From positions 322,951 through 386,950 of the forward strand of contig NZ_KK214997.1 of the NCBI RefSeq assembly GCF_000633935.1: a DNA stretch of 64,000 bases, in the 5' to 3' direction. The translations under genes and the position numbers were made by a program. Source of the stretch: Ectothiorhodospira haloalkaliphila ATCC 51935. Lineage in GTDB: Bacteria; Pseudomonadota; Gammaproteobacteria; Ectothiorhodospirales; Ectothiorhodospiraceae. Position 1 is the first letter of the stretch; the number at the start of each line of letters is the position of its first letter. Below the pieces are notes generated by a model. It saw only the letters and a program-made list of their open reading frames with translations, had not been told where the DNA came from and searched no databases. This document shows positions 63,246 through 64,000 of this stretch, piece after piece.

Positions 63246-63533
63246 ATGAGCAGGAAACGCAAGCAATACAGTGCCGACTTCAAGGCCAAGGTGGCCCTTG
63301 AGGCCCTCAAAGGGGAGCAGACCACCTCGGAGCTGGCAGCCCGCTTCGAGATCCATCCGACCATGGTGAGTCAGTGGCGGCGTGAGTTGCTGGACAAGGC
63401 GACGGGGATCTTCGAGGGCAAGGGCGGCGGCAAAGCGGCCCAGAAGACCCAGGAGGAGATCGACACCCTGTACCGTGAGATCGGCAAGCTGACGGTGGAA
63501 CGGGATTTTTTATCGCGCAGGCTCGGTCGTTGA
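63246..63533 (+). CDS. IS3-family transposase OrfA
   Basis: A 95-residue helix-turn-helix protein: KQYSADFKAKVALEALKGEQTTSELAARFEIHPTMVSQWRRELL, then a leucine-zipper-like segment (EEIDTLYREIGKLTVERDFLSRRLG). It binds the inverted repeats and joins orfB by frameshift to make transposase. Confidence 0.93.
   Translation: MSRKRKQYSADFKAKVALEALKGEQTTSELAARFEIHPTMVSQWRRELLDKATGIFEGKGGGKAAQKTQEEIDTLYREIGKLTVERDFLSRRLGR
63506..63512 (+). promoter_or_regulatory. Programmed -1 frameshift heptamer T-TTT-TTA
   Basis: T TTT TTA in the orfA frame (GAT TTT TTA) lies just before the orfA stop and leads in -1 into the orfB frame (FIAQARSLSRAQRQ). This is the standard IS3 frameshift layout. Confidence 0.85.
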
Positions 63534-64000
63534 GCCGGGCCCAGCGACAGGCCTTGGTGGAGCCACGGGCGGTTGATGTCAGCGTGCGGCGACAGTGTCA
63601 GTTGCTCGACATCAGTCGTTCCTCGGTCTACTACCGGCCCAAGCCAGCCCAGGATAGCGACTTGGAGTTGATGCGCCTGATTGACGAGGAATACCTGCGA
63701 AGGCCGTTCTATGGTTCACGGCGGATGAGGGCCTATCTCAACCGCTTGGGCCACCCGGTAAACCGCAAGCGAGTCCAGCGGCTGATGCGCCAGATGGGCC
63801 TGCACGCAGTGTATCCGAGGCCGCGCACCAGTCGACCGGGGGAGGGCCACCGGATCTATCCCTACCTGTTGCGGGATCTGGTGATCGATCGTCCCAATCA
63901 GGTCTGGGCGACCGATGTGACGTTCATCCCGATGGCCCGGGGGTTCATGTACCTGGTGGCCATCATGGACTGGCACAGTCGTCGTGTGCTCTCCTGGCGT
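63506..64000 (+). CDS. IS3-family transposase OrfB, partial
   Basis: In the -1 frame after the slippery site: LSRAQRQALVEPRAVDVS, QLLDISRSSVYYRPKPAQ (HTH_21-like), FYGSRRMRAYLNRLGHPVNRKRVQRLMRQMGL, then the start of the rve/DDE core WATDVTFIPMARGFMYLVAIMDWHSRRVLSW with the first two acidic residues. The 3' half is outside the window. Confidence 0.9.

Larger units (their letters stand above)
63186..64000 (+). mobile_element. IS3-family insertion sequence, left part (runs off the window)
   Basis: The left end begins near TGGACCCCAAAATTCGGACC, followed by orfA and orfB in overlapping frames joined by a -1 slippery site. This is the IS3-family plan. The right end, with inverted repeat and target duplication, is outside the window, so the family subgroup and intactness cannot be fixed. 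Confidence 0.85.

Overview
The window looks like a chromosome segment from a GC-rich, nitrogen-fixing gammaproteobacterium. The order Chromatiales (an Ectothiorhodospiraceae-like organism) is my best guess from gene content and order, but it is an inference. The left part is housekeeping DNA (about 1-17,400): a GGDEF/EAL protein end, a TonB-dependent receptor, an endonuclease III-like protein, rluB, scpB-scpA, trpS, a site-2 protease, a YciO-family protein, YciI, a lipoprotein parvulin, three nucleotide-sugar genes (manB, a UDP-sugar epimerase and a UDP-sugar dehydrogenase), tRNA-Arg(CCU), an IalB-family protein, gltA and a metallo-beta-lactamase-fold hydrolase.

The second part (17,440-33,290) is a compact molybdenum nitrogenase cluster, transcribed leftward as three blocks: nifHDKTY, nifENX-DUF269-fdxB-nifUS, and nifVWZM. 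Each block has a readable sigma-54 promoter (GG-N10-GC) with a NifA-type TGT-N10-ACA site upstream. draT, which inactivates NifH by ADP-ribosylation, diverges from nifH, and the NifA site of nifH overlaps the draT start codon. NifU lacks its usual C-terminal Nfu domain. GC-rich hairpin repeats separate several nif genes. nifA, nifB and draG are not in the window. Two glycosyltransferase-like genes, purL and ssrA (tmRNA) follow.

The third part begins at the 3' end of ssrA, where a P4-type tyrosine integrase marks an integrated element. The next genes match the replication and partition module of PFGI-1/SPI-7-class integrative conjugative elements: AlpA-like regulator, ParA, ParB, DUF2857, STY4528-like, TIGR03761-like, DUF3158, SSB, STY4534-like, DUF932, DUF3275 and RadC. 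This module has unusual non-coding structure: an array of about 85-bp repeats with five identical palindromes, palindromes inside the STY4528-like gene, and a repeated structured 5' leader ahead of three genes. The type IV secretion and relaxase genes of such elements are not seen.

After radC the element carries a complete diversity-generating retroelement (DGR), all on the minus strand (54,442-62,046): a PEP-CTERM protein, a 1,404-residue secreted target protein with a variable C-terminus, Avd, the template repeat, the reverse transcriptase, and a second small secreted target. Both variable repeats differ from the template almost only at template adenines. A recombinase gene follows whose 3' end is cut by an IS3-family element that runs off the window. 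The DGR with two targets of very different size, carried on an ssrA-integrated element, is the most notable system here.
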